The position numbers were made by a program, and so were the translations under genes. Below are positions 1-7,244 of a stretch of DNA of 17,469 bases, piece after piece; the stretch's first letter is position 1; each line of letters starts with the position of its first letter. Source of the stretch: Spirochaetaceae bacterium (GTDB lineage: Bacteria; Spirochaetota; Spirochaetia; CADAEX01); contig WRFK01000010.1 in assembly GCA_009778835.1 (NCBI GenBank), positions 1-17,469 on the forward strand. Reading direction: 5' to 3'. Below the pieces are notes generated by a model that was given only the letters and a program-made list of their open reading frames with translations, did no database searches and was not told the origin of the DNA.

Positions 1-2
1 GC

Positions 3-191
3 AAGGGGGAATATTTCCACATATATGCCCTTAAAAAACTTATGGATAAAAAAAAGGTTGTCTTTCAAACAATAGAAGGGGAAAGGCTTGATATAGGCAC
101 TCCTTCCGGATTTCTCCGGGCAATAATAAAGTATGCAAAAAAAGATAGCGAGTTGCTTGCTGTTCTAAAAGAAGAGACAAAAGATTTATAG
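3..191 (+). CDS. Sugar-phosphate nucleotidyltransferase (GalU-like), C-terminal fragment
   Basis: The frame is open from the left edge to a TAG stop and gives about 62 residues. The fragment contains GERLDIGTPSGFLRAI, which resembles the C-terminal 'G.R.DIG...G.l.A' motif of UTP-glucose-1-phosphate uridylyltransferases and related NTP-transferase enzymes. These enzymes make nucleotide sugars in the cytoplasm for cell-surface glycans. It ends in a lysine- and glutamate-rich helix, as such proteins often do. The catalytic N-terminal Rossmann region lies outside the window, so the exact substrate cannot be judged. The downstream oxidoreductase begins about 20 bases after the stop on the same strand, which suggests co-transcription and a shared role in sugar metabolism. 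Family assignment is moderate; substrate is not supported. Confidence 0.6.
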   Translation, partial: KGEYFHIYALKKLMDKKKVVFQTIEGERLDIGTPSGFLRAIIKYAKKDSELLAVLKEETKDL

Positions 192-195
192 AGCC

Positions 196-212
196 GCGCC
201 CTTCGCGGGTGC
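196..212 (+). promoter_or_regulatory. Small GC-rich hairpin abutting the oxidoreductase start codon
   Basis: Arms 196-201 and 207-212 pair over six positions (one G-U pair) around a five-base TTCGC loop. The structure sits directly against the ATG at 213, where a ribosome binding site would be expected. It has no T-tract, so it is not a normal intrinsic terminator. It may dampen translation or stabilise the upstream message. This is a sequence-level observation only. Confidence 0.35.
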
Positions 213-1217
213 ATGGATAAAACAAACATGGAAGCAAAAAATAAAATCAAATGCGCTTTTATAGGGCTTGGAAGAATCGCAAGTATTCTTGAAGATGATC
301 CTTTACGCGAAAAACCGTGCACTCACGCAGGAGCAGTAAAAAAGAATCCAGACACTGTTATATCGGCAGGTTGCGATATAAAGCCCAAAAGAAGAGCTCT
401 CTTTGCGGAAAAATGGAATTGTCCTGTTTTTGAAAATCCAACAGAAATGATAAAAGAAATAAATCCCGATATTGTATTTATAGCAACACATCCCGATATC
501 CATCTTGAAATGACAGAAAAAGCAATAGCGCAGGGAATAAAAGTTATTGTTTGCGAGAAACCCCTTGCAGACAAACTCGGCAAAGCAAAAAAAATCGCGC
601 TGTACCACAAAAAAGGGGTTGCGAAAATAATTACAAATCACGAAAGGCGCTATTCCAATAATTATATATTGGCAAAAAAAAGGATCAACGAAAAAACCTA
701 CGGAAACCTTCTTTCTGTTTCTGCTTTTCTTTATATGGGGAAAACAAAAAAAATTATTGATGTAATGTGGCATGATGGGACTCATCTTGCGGATATAATA
801 ATGTATCTTACCAACGGGGTTCTTAAAAAAAATAAAACAATCGGAAACCTTGAAAAAAGAGAGGGGACTGCCCTTGTTGCAGCATATATAAAAAATAAAA
901 AAGCAGGGAAAATACCGGTTTTTTTTGAATGCGGAGCAGGAAGGGATTATCTTACTTTTTCTCTTGAACTTTCTTTTGAGTCAGGATCAATTAAAATAGG
1001 TAACGGTATTTACGAAGAGTGGAAAAGCATGGAAAGCCCATACTATACAGGTTTTAATTCTCTTGTAATGACCGATAAGCTCCTATTTGAAAAAACAGCT
1101 TATTTTGAGAATATGGTAAAAGATGCTGTAAAAGCAGTCAGAGAGCCTGACTACTCTCCTGTTTCAACTGCTGTTGACGGCTATAATGCTGTAAAATTTC
1201 TTTCTTCTCTGGAATAA
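213..1217 (+). CDS. Gfo/Idh/MocA-family NAD(P)-dependent oxidoreductase
   Basis: The 334-residue protein has the usual length and layout of the family. An N-terminal Rossmann fold carries the dinucleotide-binding motif GLGRIA at residues 18-23. The signature EKPLA, whose lysine is catalytic in family members, lies at about 115-119. The C-terminal half holds NHERRY and the WHDGTHLADI segment, a likely position for the conserved histidine. These enzymes oxidise, reduce or epimerise sugars and inositols in the cytoplasm. It follows the nucleotidyltransferase tail by about 20 bases, so a role in nucleotide-sugar or surface glycan synthesis is plausible. The first ATG is at 213 and a second in-frame ATG at 228. 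Neither has a clear Shine-Dalgarno sequence, and a GC-rich hairpin ends right before 213. The substrate is unknown. Confidence 0.85.
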   Translation: MDKTNMEAKNKIKCAFIGLGRIASILEDDPLREKPCTHAGAVKKNPDTVISAGCDIKPKRRALFAEKWNCPVFENPTEMIKEINPDIVFIATHPDIHLEMTEKAIAQGIKVIVCEKPLADKLGKAKKIALYHKKGVAKIITNHERRYSNNYILAKKRINEKTYGNLLSVSAFLYMGKTKKIIDVMWHDGTHLADIIMYLTNGVLKKNKTIGNLEKREGTALVAAYIKNKKAGKIPVFFECGAGRDYLTFSLELSFESGSIKIGNGIYEEWKSMESPYYTGFNSLVMTDKLLFEKTAYFENMVKDAVKAVREPDYSPVSTAVDGYNAVKFLSSLE

Positions 1218-1245
1218 CTTTATTGGCTTGAATCAGTCGTTATTT

Positions 1246-1644
1246 TTATCCTGTTATCTTTTTTTTAATCGAAAGGATATTTTTATTTTCTTTCCGCCTG
1301 TACTCCACAGAATCCATTAGTTTTTTTAACATAAAAATCCCAAGCCCACCTATTTTGCGCTCCTCGGCAGGAAGAGAAATATCCGGAGTATCTGCGGAAA
1401 GAGGATCATACGCTATACCGCTGTCCTCAAACTCAATATTAATGTCGCTATCCACGGTAATGCGAACTGCAACGCTGCCTGTTGCCGGATGATAAGCATA
1501 GCTGGCAATATTGGAAAACACCTCGTCAACAGCAATACCTATTTGATGTTGAATCCTGGGTGGGCAATCCTTAATCTGTTCATTGATAAAATCCAGCACT
1601 TCATCCATGTTTTCCAATTTTGCTTCGATAAAGAGCTCATTCAT
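1246..1644 (-). CDS. RsbW-like anti-sigma factor / serine-protein kinase (HATPase_c_2)
   Basis: The 132-residue protein is the size of a stand-alone RsbW/SpoIIAB kinase. It shows the GHKL ATP-binding elements in order: an N-box with AVDEVFSNI at about residues 38-46, a G1 box with FEDSGIAYDP at about 72-81, and a G2 box with GGLGIFMLKK at about 98-107. The key Glu, Asn and Asp are all present, so it should bind ATP. Family members phosphorylate a STAS anti-anti-sigma partner on serine and, when free, inhibit a sigma factor or other target. The gene starts 19 bases after the stop of the ABC ATPase gene, with GGAG upstream, and is the last gene of the importer operon. A STAS protein and a SpoIIE phosphatase lie about 6-8 kb away on the same strand. 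Its target is not in the window. Confidence 0.88.
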   Translation of the reverse strand: MNELFIEAKLENMDEVLDFINEQIKDCPPRIQHQIGIAVDEVFSNIASYAYHPATGSVAVRITVDSDINIEFEDSGIAYDPLSADTPDISLPAEERKIGGLGIFMLKKLMDSVEYRRKENKNILSIKKKITG

Positions 1645-1663
1645 TTAACGTAGGTTCTCCACT

Positions 1664-2737
1664 TTATAATGTCGCTGTAATGGTGTTTGTCCCCTCGGCA
1701 TATTCGTGGCGTATTTCTTTCGCGTTGCCCCGCACCATTGCTGCAGAGAGATCATCATTGGTGTTTTCCAGCGCATTGGAACTTTCTCCGCTGTATGAAA
1801 TCGAAAGTCCGTAAGTGCCAAGTTTTTCGGAAAAATTTAAATTAAGCGCACACGCCCCATACTTTGGCGTAACAATATTGATAACAAGCTCCTCTGCAAG
1901 AAGCTGCAATTTGTTCGCGATTTTTTTATCTATGGCGTGCCTGAAACAAAAATTTTCAACACCGCCGAGCATTTCCACATAGTCGAAGTTGCGGCTTGTG
2001 ACATCATAACTGAACGAACGAATATTGTAGATAAACGCCTGCGTCCTGGGCTTTTTGGGCTGCACGAAAATCTCCTGAGGGCTGCCCTGTTCATAAATCC
2101 CCCCTTCGTCCATATACAGCACCCTGCTGGAGACATCACGGGCAAACTCCATTTCGTGCGTAACAACCAGCATTGTCATTCCGGATTTGGCAAGACTACG
2201 CATAACAGCCATAACCTCGCTAACCATTGTGGGATCAAGCGCGCTGGTGGGCTCGTCAAACAGAATCACCTCCGGCGACATGGCAAGGCATCTTGCAATC
2301 GCAACGCGCTGCTTTTGTCCACCCGAAAGCTGGGATGGAAAAAACCGCGAGCGCGCAGAGAGCCCAACAGTTTTAAGCAGAGCAGAGGCTTTTTCCTCTG
2401 CTTCGTCTTTTGGCATCTTTAACAGTTTGATGGGCCCTGCCGTAAGGTTGCCCATAACATCCATGTGGCTGAAAAGTCCGAAACTCTGGAACACCATCCC
2501 CAGCCTGCGCCGTGCGGCATCCATGCTCTTTTTAGTGATTTTTTCGCTATCAAAGAATATCTCTCCGTCTGTGGGCGGGTCAAGAAAATTAATTGCCCTC
2601 AATAATGTGCTTTTGCCCGTACCTGAAGGTCCAATAATTGAAACAACTTCGCCTTTTTCTATATCTACGCTTACATTCTGCAGAATTACATTCTCGCCAA
2701 ATCTTTTCTCAAGATTTTTAACAGAAATAATACTCAT
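1664..2737 (-). CDS. Polar amino-acid ABC transporter ATPase (GlnQ-like) with extra C-terminal degenerate HATPase-like domain
   Basis: Residues 1-240 form a complete GlnQ/HisP-type ATPase: Walker A GPSGTGKS at 36-43, Q-loop glutamine at 84, signature LSGGQ at 137-141, Walker B ILFDEP at about 158-163 and switch histidine in VTHEME at about 194. It would power uptake through the adjacent permease. Usual family length is about 240-250, while this protein has 357 residues. The extra region (about 247-357) resembles an RsbW-type fold: LAEELVIN matches the N-box and ISYSGESSNAL the G1 box, but the G1 aspartate is tyrosine and the glycine-rich G2 loop is missing. I infer a non-catalytic regulatory or protein-binding domain. 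The ATG at 2737 was chosen because it overlaps the upstream stop as ATGA and begins the conserved domain. The reading frame continues 18 codons further upstream, into the permease gene. Confidence 0.9.
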   Translation of the reverse strand: MSIISVKNLEKRFGENVILQNVSVDIEKGEVVSIIGPSGTGKSTLLRAINFLDPPTDGEIFFDSEKITKKSMDAARRRLGMVFQSFGLFSHMDVMGNLTAGPIKLLKMPKDEAEEKASALLKTVGLSARSRFFPSQLSGGQKQRVAIARCLAMSPEVILFDEPTSALDPTMVSEVMAVMRSLAKSGMTMLVVTHEMEFARDVSSRVLYMDEGGIYEQGSPQEIFVQPKKPRTQAFIYNIRSFSYDVTSRNFDYVEMLGGVENFCFRHAIDKKIANKLQLLAEELVINIVTPKYGACALNLNFSEKLGTYGLSISYSGESSNALENTNDDLSAAMVRGNAKEIRHEYAEGTNTITATL

Positions 2738-5730
2738 TGAACTGCTCCCTTGTTCGCTTTCCTTACAACAAATTTGAATAACTGTACGCAAATCGTTGTT
2801 ACGATCAAATAGATCGCCGCTACAAACAGAAGCGGAAAATAAGCGTCATAAGTGCGGCTGCGTATAATGTCGCCCGCGCGGGTCAAATCCTGAATAGCGA
2901 TAAACCCGACAATGGCAGTCGCTTTTACCAGCTCAACAAAGCTGTTTGTGTAACCCGGCAGCGCGCGGCGTATAGCCTGCGGCAGCGTTACAGTCAGGAA
3001 TGCATTAAATGAAGAGAACCCAATGCTCCGCGCTGCTTCTATCTCAACAGGATCAACAGTATCAATTGCTCCTTTCAGATTCTGGGCAATACCAGCACCC
3101 ATTACTATGGTAAATGCAGCTATTGCCACAATCACATTGGATATATTCGTATTGCCGAAGATTATATAGTACGTTATCATCAGCAGAACAACCACGGGCG
3201 TACCGTAAACAAGGCCGCAGTACATGCTTCCGAGTTTTCTCACTATTTTATTTTTACGAGTCAGCACAAAACAGACAAAGCAACCGAACACTGTACCAAA
3301 AAAATGCGCAGAGAGCGAGATGAGCATTGTTGTGCCAAGGCCGTTTACAATCATCCTCCAGCGGTTGTCTGTTATAAGGTTGCGCTCTATACCGGTTTTT
3401 AGCCAGCTTGCAAAGCCGCCTTTCTTAACAACATGATCGCGCGATACCAATGCGCCTTCGCTATTTTTCAATGTAATAATGCCAAACTGGTCGTCATAAA
3501 TGGAATCTGAAAAGAGTACGCTTTTTTTGCGTTCATCTGTAATGGAGATTGTTGATATGGCAAGGTCAGCTTTCCCGCCCAGAACATAGGGTATAAGCCC
3601 GGAGAAATCCATGTCGGCGAATTCTACGTCCATTCCCTCATGGACCGCAAAGCGCAAAGCCAGCTCAATGCAATAGCCTTTTAACTGACCATTCGCGCCG
3701 GTATAAGCAAAAGGCACCTCTGTTCCACTGGTGGCGATTCTAAGCGTACCATTTGTTCCTGCGAGCTGTATGTCGGGCATGGCAGGATCCAACTCATGCA
3801 TGTTTTCCAGCCAGCGATCCTGAATCTCGGCAAGAGTCCCATTTGCCACGAGCCTGGAAAGAAATACATTAAAGCGATTTATAATATCCTGATTTGCTGA
3901 TATAGCCCCCATAGGCGCTATAAAAAACTCAATTGGCACTTTAATAAGCAGCAGATCTTCGTTGCCCGGCGAGGCAGCCAAAACCCGCAACATGGAGAGG
4001 TCGGTCATGTATCCGGCAATTCTCCCTTTTCTGACATCCTCCAATCCTGCGGATAAATCGGAATAATATGCGGGAATGGCATTGATATCAACTGTCACCT
4101 GCTCACAGATAGATCCGGTATATACGCCAAGTTTTTTACCAACAAAATCAGTATAGCTAATAGCAGAGACCGCGGGAGCAGCTACGACTGGAGTCCCAAC
4201 AGATTGTTTAAGCGCGAGAATACCATGCTGTTCGTCAAAGAATGGATCGGAGAACAATACGCTTTTTTTGCGCTCCGCAGTGATAGCCATGTTAGCAATA
4301 CCAAAATCTGCTTTTTTGCTGACAATATACGGTATCAATCCGCCAAACTCCATATTGGTAAACTCTATGATTTTTCCCTCGTGCGCGCCAAAGCGGAGCG
4401 CAAGCTCCACACTAAAACCTGAAAAATTCCCGTTAGCGCCAACATAAACATAGGGAATAGAGTCTGAACAGATCGCTACTTTCAAAACGCCGTTCTTGCC
4501 CGGGTTTTTAATTTCCGGTATGGGAGCTTTTAAGTCAAGAGAACTTCCAAACCACCGGCTTTTCATCTCCTTAAGAGTTCCATCTGCCTCCAGCACTGGA
4601 AGAAAAGCATTAAAACGGTTGATAACATCCTGATCATGAGATATGGCGCCTATTTGCGCGCTAAAGATATCTTTTGGAACTGCGATTGCCTCAAAGCCGC
4701 CAAGCTGTGCTGCCATAACCTGAACTGCCGACAGCGCATGCATATATCCTGCTACTCTACCCTGCCGCACATCTTCCGCTGCCGATGAACTGTCGTTATA
4801 ATTAATTGGCTTGCCGCCTATTTTTTCTGTTGTTATATAAGTTAGTACGCCTGTCATTACAGCGATCTCTTTACCGGCAAAGTATGTATAATCTATCGCC
4901 TTTTCGCTAACCTTATCTGCCCCAGTTTTTGGTACAATCAATACTGCCTGTGTTATAACACTTGGCTCGCCGAAGATCATCCCTTTCTTGCGCTCGTCTG
5001 TGATTGTAAGCGTAGCTGAACTCATATCTGCCTTGCCAGACACCACGTACGGCCCGATCGCTTCGTAAGCCATCATGGTAAACTCCGGCTTCATGCCCAT
5101 GTGCTGCGCAAACAGGCTTATCATCTCCACATCGAAACCTGCCGGCTCGTTGTTCGCGTCAAAATAAATCAGAGGGGGGTAATTGCCGGTGTCGCACACC
5201 CGCAGTGTGCCGTTTTCGCCGGTGAATTTAAATTTTGGAATATCTTTCTGGGCAGGCAAAGGGGCGCCGATCCACCGGTCAAGGATCTTATCCCATGTTC
5301 CATTCGCAGCAATGCCGCGAAACCATTCGTTGTATTTATCACGAAGTCCGGTTGTATAAAAAACAGGACCAGCCTTGTTTACATAAACATCTTCCGGCAC
5401 CCACAGATAGTCAACATTAGGGTAAGAGCCGCTGTCAACAAGCTGCCGGATATAACTGTGGCTGAGCAAAGCCGCATCGATCTTCCCCATACGCAATGAT
5501 TCCAGCATATCGGCGACTGTTAAATATTCCGGAGCATCTTTTGCTTTGAATATATCCTGCGCTATCTTGCCGTAAACATCCCCTGCCTGTACAGCTATCC
5601 GTTTTCCGGTATTGATATAGTCGGCGTATGTCCTCGCCCTGCCTAAAGCTTGCTCTTCCTTATTTGAAGAACAAGCTGCAAAGAAAGAGAATGCAAGTAA
5701 TACCCCAACAAACAAACCAATATTTTTCAT
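2734..5730 (-). CDS. Lipoprotein fusion of multiple amino-acid solute-binding half-domains with an ABC permease
   Basis: From the ATG at 5730 the protein has 998 residues. A lipoprotein signal peptide ends in FFAAC (Cys20). Family-3 solute-binding half-domains then follow: C-half (about 35-156), N-half (174-266), C-half (279-395), N-half (414-508), C-half (525-641), N-half (661-756). All three N-halves keep the ITxER motif, whose arginine binds the ligand carboxylate in this family. Residues 791-990 are a GlnP/HisM-type permease with the EAA loop EAARSIGF...LPQA and several membrane helices. Receptor-permease fusions with two binding domains are known in GlnP of lactic acid bacteria; six half-domains is unusually long. 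It probably imports amino acids with the ATPase encoded directly downstream (4-base overlap). A GTG at 5757 overlapping the upstream stop is an alternative start, but only the ATG places the signal peptide at the N-terminus. Confidence 0.9.
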   Translation of the reverse strand: MKNIGLFVGVLLAFSFFAACSSNKEEQALGRARTYADYINTGKRIAVQAGDVYGKIAQDIFKAKDAPEYLTVADMLESLRMGKIDAALLSHSYIRQLVDSGSYPNVDYLWVPEDVYVNKAGPVFYTTGLRDKYNEWFRGIAANGTWDKILDRWIGAPLPAQKDIPKFKFTGENGTLRVCDTGNYPPLIYFDANNEPAGFDVEMISLFAQHMGMKPEFTMMAYEAIGPYVVSGKADMSSATLTITDERKKGMIFGEPSVITQAVLIVPKTGADKVSEKAIDYTYFAGKEIAVMTGVLTYITTEKIGGKPINYNDSSSAAEDVRQGRVAGYMHALSAVQVMAAQLGGFEAIAVPKDIFSAQIGAISHDQDVINRFNAFLPVLEADGTLKEMKSRWFGSSLDLKAPIPEIKNPGKNGVLKVAICSDSIPYVYVGANGNFSGFSVELALRFGAHEGKIIEFTNMEFGGLIPYIVSKKADFGIANMAITAERKKSVLFSDPFFDEQHGILALKQSVGTPVVAAPAVSAISYTDFVGKKLGVYTGSICEQVTVDINAIPAYYSDLSAGLEDVRKGRIAGYMTDLSMLRVLAASPGNEDLLLIKVPIEFFIAPMGAISANQDIINRFNVFLSRLVANGTLAEIQDRWLENMHELDPAMPDIQLAGTNGTLRIATSGTEVPFAYTGANGQLKGYCIELALRFAVHEGMDVEFADMDFSGLIPYVLGGKADLAISTISITDERKKSVLFSDSIYDDQFGIITLKNSEGALVSRDHVVKKGGFASWLKTGIERNLITDNRWRMIVNGLGTTMLISLSAHFFGTVFGCFVCFVLTRKNKIVRKLGSMYCGLVYGTPVVVLLMITYYIIFGNTNISNVIVAIAAFTIVMGAGIAQNLKGAIDTVDPVEIEAARSIGFSSFNAFLTVTLPQAIRRALPGYTNSFVELVKATAIVGFIAIQDLTRAGDIIRSRTYDAYFPLLFVAAIYLIVTTICVQLFKFVVRKANKGAVQ

Positions 5731-5753
5731 ACAGCTATATTTCCCAACCAGGA

Positions 5754-6563
5754 TCACTTAGCAAGACGATCCTTATTTATAACCAGTGTAATACCGCCCA
5801 CAAAGTTAGGGCCAACAAAATCTACTGCCTTCTTGCGTTCTTCTGTTATTGACATGCATCCGCCAACCATGTTTACCTTGCCGGAGGCAAGAGCCGACAA
5901 GAGCCCGGCAAATGCCATAGGAACAAACTCTACCTTCATATTTAGCTCATAGGCTATCCTGGTTACTATATCAAGCTCATAGCCGGTCGGCTTGCCGTCC
6001 GGGCCGATGTAGGTCGAAGGGACGTACGTTGTCTCGCACCCATAGATTATAGTACCGGCGCGGCCATTGAAATCCGGTTTATGATTGAGTACAGGCAATA
6101 TTTTTTTGCTTTCATCCGCAGAAAACCAGATTTTTTCAAGTTGGGCGATTGTGCCATTTTCCCACATTTTTTTCAAAACTTCATTAGCTTTCACACCAAG
6201 ATCGCTCCCTTTGGTAACTGCGAATGCATAACTGTCGTCAGCCACTACATCGGGGTAAACGATAAATTTGGAATTTTGCGCTGCCAAGTACAATGCAACG
6301 GGCATATCAAGAGCTACGGCATCCACCTTGTCGGAGGAAAGGGCATGTGCCATGTCTGGCATTGTGTAGTAGTACACATGGCTTACATTAGGGATAACCG
6401 GATCAATATAATCGGCAAATACAGCGCCACTTAGGCTGGCGATCTTCGCGCCGTTGAAATCGGCAAGAGAGGAAAACATTTTTTTTGTACCCCCTGCTTT
6501 GCCGCTGCACCCTGCAAAAAGCAACAGAGCCACAACTGCTAATATGCCAATAAATTTATTCAT
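5754..6563 (-). CDS. Amino-acid solute-binding lipoprotein with reversed half-domain order
   Basis: The 269-residue protein begins with a lipoprotein signal peptide ending in LFAGC (Cys19). Residues 31-149 match the C-terminal half of a family-3 solute-binding protein (LADFNGAKIASLSG, then KVDAVALD, then NGTIAQLEKIWF). Residues 168-264 match the N-terminal half (GTIIYGCE, GYELDI, SITEERKKAVDF). The arginine that normally binds the amino-acid carboxylate is kept. The usual order is N-half then C-half, so this unit is permuted, or its halves pair with those of the next protein. AAGGAG lies 7-12 bases upstream of the ATG. It is the first gene of the operon, and its TGA nearly touches the next gene. 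Function as a periplasmic amino-acid receptor is a family-based inference; the ligand is unknown. Confidence 0.87.
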   Translation of the reverse strand: MNKFIGILAVVALLLFAGCSGKAGGTKKMFSSLADFNGAKIASLSGAVFADYIDPVIPNVSHVYYYTMPDMAHALSSDKVDAVALDMPVALYLAAQNSKFIVYPDVVADDSYAFAVTKGSDLGVKANEVLKKMWENGTIAQLEKIWFSADESKKILPVLNHKPDFNGRAGTIIYGCETTYVPSTYIGPDGKPTGYELDIVTRIAYELNMKVEFVPMAFAGLLSALASGKVNMVGGCMSITEERKKAVDFVGPNFVGGITLVINKDRLAK

Positions 6564-6590
6564 ACCTTTTTCTCCTTAGTATAGTAGTAT

Positions 6591-6619
6591 ATTATGCCAA
6601 TTTGTACGGATAAAATCAA
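6591..6619 (-). promoter_or_regulatory. Sigma70-type promoter of the importer operon
   Basis: On the minus strand TTGATT (6619-6614) is followed by a 17-base spacer and CATAAT (6596-6591). This gives four and five matches to the -35 and -10 consensus hexamers. It lies about 30 bases upstream of the first gene of the importer and kinase operon. No other good promoter was seen inside that operon, whose genes overlap or nearly touch. Confidence 0.5.
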
Positions 6620-6672
6620 GTTAGTTTTTTACGTGAGACATCACGGCCTGGAAGGAAAGTATCTAGTGCTTC

Positions 6673-6702
6673 TTGCATTTATACAAGCAAAAATCATATT
6701 AT
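6673..6702 (+). promoter_or_regulatory. Candidate promoter of the cupin gene, implying a leaderless mRNA
   Basis: TTGCAT (6673-6678), an 18-base spacer and TATTAT (6697-6702) form a moderate sigma70-like promoter. The expected transcription start falls within a base or two of the ATG at 6710. No Shine-Dalgarno sequence precedes that ATG. The -10 element is good but the -35 is weak, so confidence is limited. Confidence 0.4.
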
Positions 6703-6709
6703 CTATACA

Positions 6710-7216
6710 ATGAATATCCCGGCATCAGATATAATAAAAGCACTTAATATGTCTCCCCACCCGGAAGGGGGATATTTTAGAGAGACTTATAGGAGCAAGG
6801 GTGTTATCCCTGCCAATGTTCTTTTGAATGAAAATTTCAGTGGCCCGCGTAATTATTGTACTGCAATTTATTACTTGCTGACCAACGGTGATAAATCCCA
6901 TCTGCACCGGATCAAGCAGGACGAAATATGGCACTTCTATTTGGGCGGCAGTCTGAGGCTTTGCATGATTTCACCTGATGGGGAATATAAAGAAGTTATA
7001 CTTGGACAGAATATTATGGATAGCGACTGCCTGCAATACGTTGTCCCTGCTGGCTGGTGGTTTGGAGCAACTCCCGCAAAGAGCGTTGCCTGGTCACTCG
7101 TCTGCTGCACTGTTGCGCCGGGGTTTGATTTCGCTGATTTCGAGATGGCGGACAAGAAAAACCTATGTGAAAAATTCCCGCACCTTGACGCATTTATCCG
7201 GGAGTTCGCCTTATAA
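6710..7216 (+). CDS. Cupin of the DUF985 (cupin_5) family
   Basis: The 168-residue length and overall pattern fit the DUF985 family of small cytoplasmic cupins. Hallmarks include the N-terminal PHPEGGYFRETYRS, the TAIYYLL strand, SHLHRIKQDEIWHFYLGG (metal-binding histidines and glutamate of cupin motif 1), VVPAGWWFGA (motif 2) and VAPGFDFADFEMA near the end. Members are annotated as possible sugar epimerases, but no reaction is established that I can rely on. The gene lies on the opposite strand between the importer operon and the STAS-phosphatase operon, divergent from one and convergent with the other. No ribosome binding site precedes the ATG. Confidence 0.88.
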   Translation: MNIPASDIIKALNMSPHPEGGYFRETYRSKGVIPANVLLNENFSGPRNYCTAIYYLLTNGDKSHLHRIKQDEIWHFYLGGSLRLCMISPDGEYKEVILGQNIMDSDCLQYVVPAGWWFGATPAKSVAWSLVCCTVAPGFDFADFEMADKKNLCEKFPHLDAFIREFAL

Positions 7217-7244
7217 ACCAGTGCGCTTCTGAAAAACCAAAAAT

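Noticed and set aside
1213..1267. Possible bidirectional terminator between the convergent oxidoreductase and kinase genes
   Set aside because: AATAAC and GTTATT can pair, but only over six weak pairs around a 20-base loop. The T-run at 1260-1267 is not next to it and lies in the kinase coding end.
1937..2777. Two plus-strand open frames of 161 and 196 codons
   Set aside because: Both are antisense shadows of the ABC ATPase gene, whose Walker and signature motifs are intact. Neither shows a recognisable domain.
2737..2791. Upstream extension of the ABC ATPase start
   Set aside because: The extra 18 residues do not resemble the family and would overlap the permease gene by 58 bases. The ATGA overlap at 2737 is the normal arrangement.
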